Shown here: in pieces, positions 63,705 to 64,000 of the stretch | How the letters are laid out: each line of letters opens with the position of its first letter | Numbering within the stretch: the stretch's first letter is position 1 | Assembly (NCBI RefSeq): GCF_001899075.1 | Contig: NZ_MKVA01000005.1 | Coordinates: 1,054,001-1,118,000 of the forward strand | Direction of reading: 5' to 3' | Origin: Devosia sp. 67-54 | GTDB lineage: Bacteria > Pseudomonadota > Alphaproteobacteria > Rhizobiales > Devosiaceae | DNA: 64,000 bases | Made by a program: the position numbers and the translations under genes | Notes under the pieces: model-generated | Database searches by the model: none | What the model saw: the letters and a program-made list of their open reading frames with translations, nothing else | What the model was told of the DNA's origin: nothing

Positions 63705-64000
63705 TCAGAGCTTGTAGAGGATCTGGTCGACCCAGAAGCGCTCCAGCCGGCCCAGCGCCTTGTTGAGGCTTTCGAAGGCGCCCTCGTCGAGGCCGCCGAC
63801 CTTGTCGATCGACTTGAGGTGGCGCTCGTAGAGCTCGTCGATGACTTCGGCGACTTCTTCGCCCTTGGGCGTCAGACGAATGCGGACGGAGCGGCGGTCT
63901 GCGCGAGAACGTTCCTGAAAGATGTAGCCGGTTTCCACCAGTTTTTTCAGGTTGTACGAGACGTTGCTGCCCAGGTAGTAGCCGCGCGAACGCAGCTCGC
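63705..64000 (-). CDS. ldtR: MarR family regulator LdtR-like (partial, runs off the right edge)
   Basis: The visible C-terminal 98 codons read 'ELRSRGYYLGSNVSYNLKKL', 'VETGYIFQERSRADRRSVRI' and 'RLTPKGEEVAEVIDELYERH', the recognition helix and wing of a MarR protein. This strongly resembles LdtR of rhizobia and Liberibacter, which controls the neighbouring L,D-transpeptidase. The N-terminus lies outside the window. Confidence 0.8.
   Translation of the reverse strand, partial: ELRSRGYYLGSNVSYNLKKLVETGYIFQERSRADRRSVRIRLTPKGEEVAEVIDELYERHLKSIDKVGGLDEGAFESLNKALGRLERFWVDQILYKL

Overview
The window is chromosomal DNA of a GC-rich alphaproteobacterium, most likely of the order Hyphomicrobiales; a Devosia-like genus is my best guess, which is an inference. 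It rests on gene orders I recognise from that group (alaC-hom-glpX-recJ; bamE/chaperone/yceD/plsX/fabH/ihfA/merR; glyA-nrdR-ribD-nusB; rplM-rpsI), on an alphaproteobacterial-type SOS box before recA, and on group-typical proteins (BA14K, DUF2842, a Tim44-like protein, an LdtR-type regulator beside an L,D-transpeptidase). Coding density is high and genes often overlap by 1-4 bases. One tRNA (Pro, GGG) is present. I saw no rRNA, CRISPR array, prophage or complete insertion sequence.

Layout. 1-8.3 kb: two acetyltransferases, a GFA-type zinc protein with two TfoX N-domain proteins, a MarR-FabF pair, isocitrate dehydrogenase, a DUF2807 protein, a glycerophosphodiesterase and a DMT transporter. 8.3-12.5 kb: alaS and recA, separated by a repeat-rich spacer. 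12.8-15.5 kb: AraD1-type protein, nucleoside hydrolase, ABM-domain protein and a small EamA protein. 15.6-25.6 kb: a CFA-type methyltransferase, then recJ, glpX, hom and alaC on the minus strand, interrupted by plus-strand genes: a Tim44-like gene and two VapBC-type toxin-antitoxin modules. 25.9-30.8 kb: SdpR/SdpI-like genes, rpsI-rplM, an AhpD-like pair, ctaA and a DUF2842 gene. 30.9-31.4 kb: a lower-GC pair of unknown small genes. 31.4-39.5 kb: an exopolysaccharide locus (deacetylase, chain-length/co-polymerase protein, Wza-like export lipoprotein, glycosyltransferase, priming phosphosugar transferase, Wzy-like polymerase). 40.2-48.3 kb: a sugar ABC transporter with three Gfo/Idh/MocA dehydrogenases and a cupin. 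48.5-51.9 kb: tRNA-Pro, an esterase, and a divergent MarR/MFS efflux pair. 52-61.2 kb: merR, ihfA, a frameshifted acetyltransferase, fabH, plsX, yceD, a cytochrome bc1 chaperone, bamE, nusB, ribD, nrdR, glyA. 61.5-64 kb: BA14K, a small conserved protein, an L,D-transpeptidase and a partial LdtR-like regulator.

Points most worth a second look: (i) between nusB and ribD an 85-bp copy of the ribD 3' end flanks a cassette of two tiny membrane-protein genes with its own promoter; (ii) that RibD has lost all three zinc ligands of its deaminase domain, and ribE/ribH are missing from their usual place; (iii) homoserine dehydrogenase carries a small helix-turn-helix-like N-terminal extension; (iv) the polysaccharide co-polymerase ends in a BY-kinase-like domain without a Walker A motif; (v) the lower-GC two-gene unit at 30.9-31.4 kb matches nothing I know; (vi) several regulator genes have clear palindromic operators, including one lying exactly between the -35 and -10 of its own promoter.
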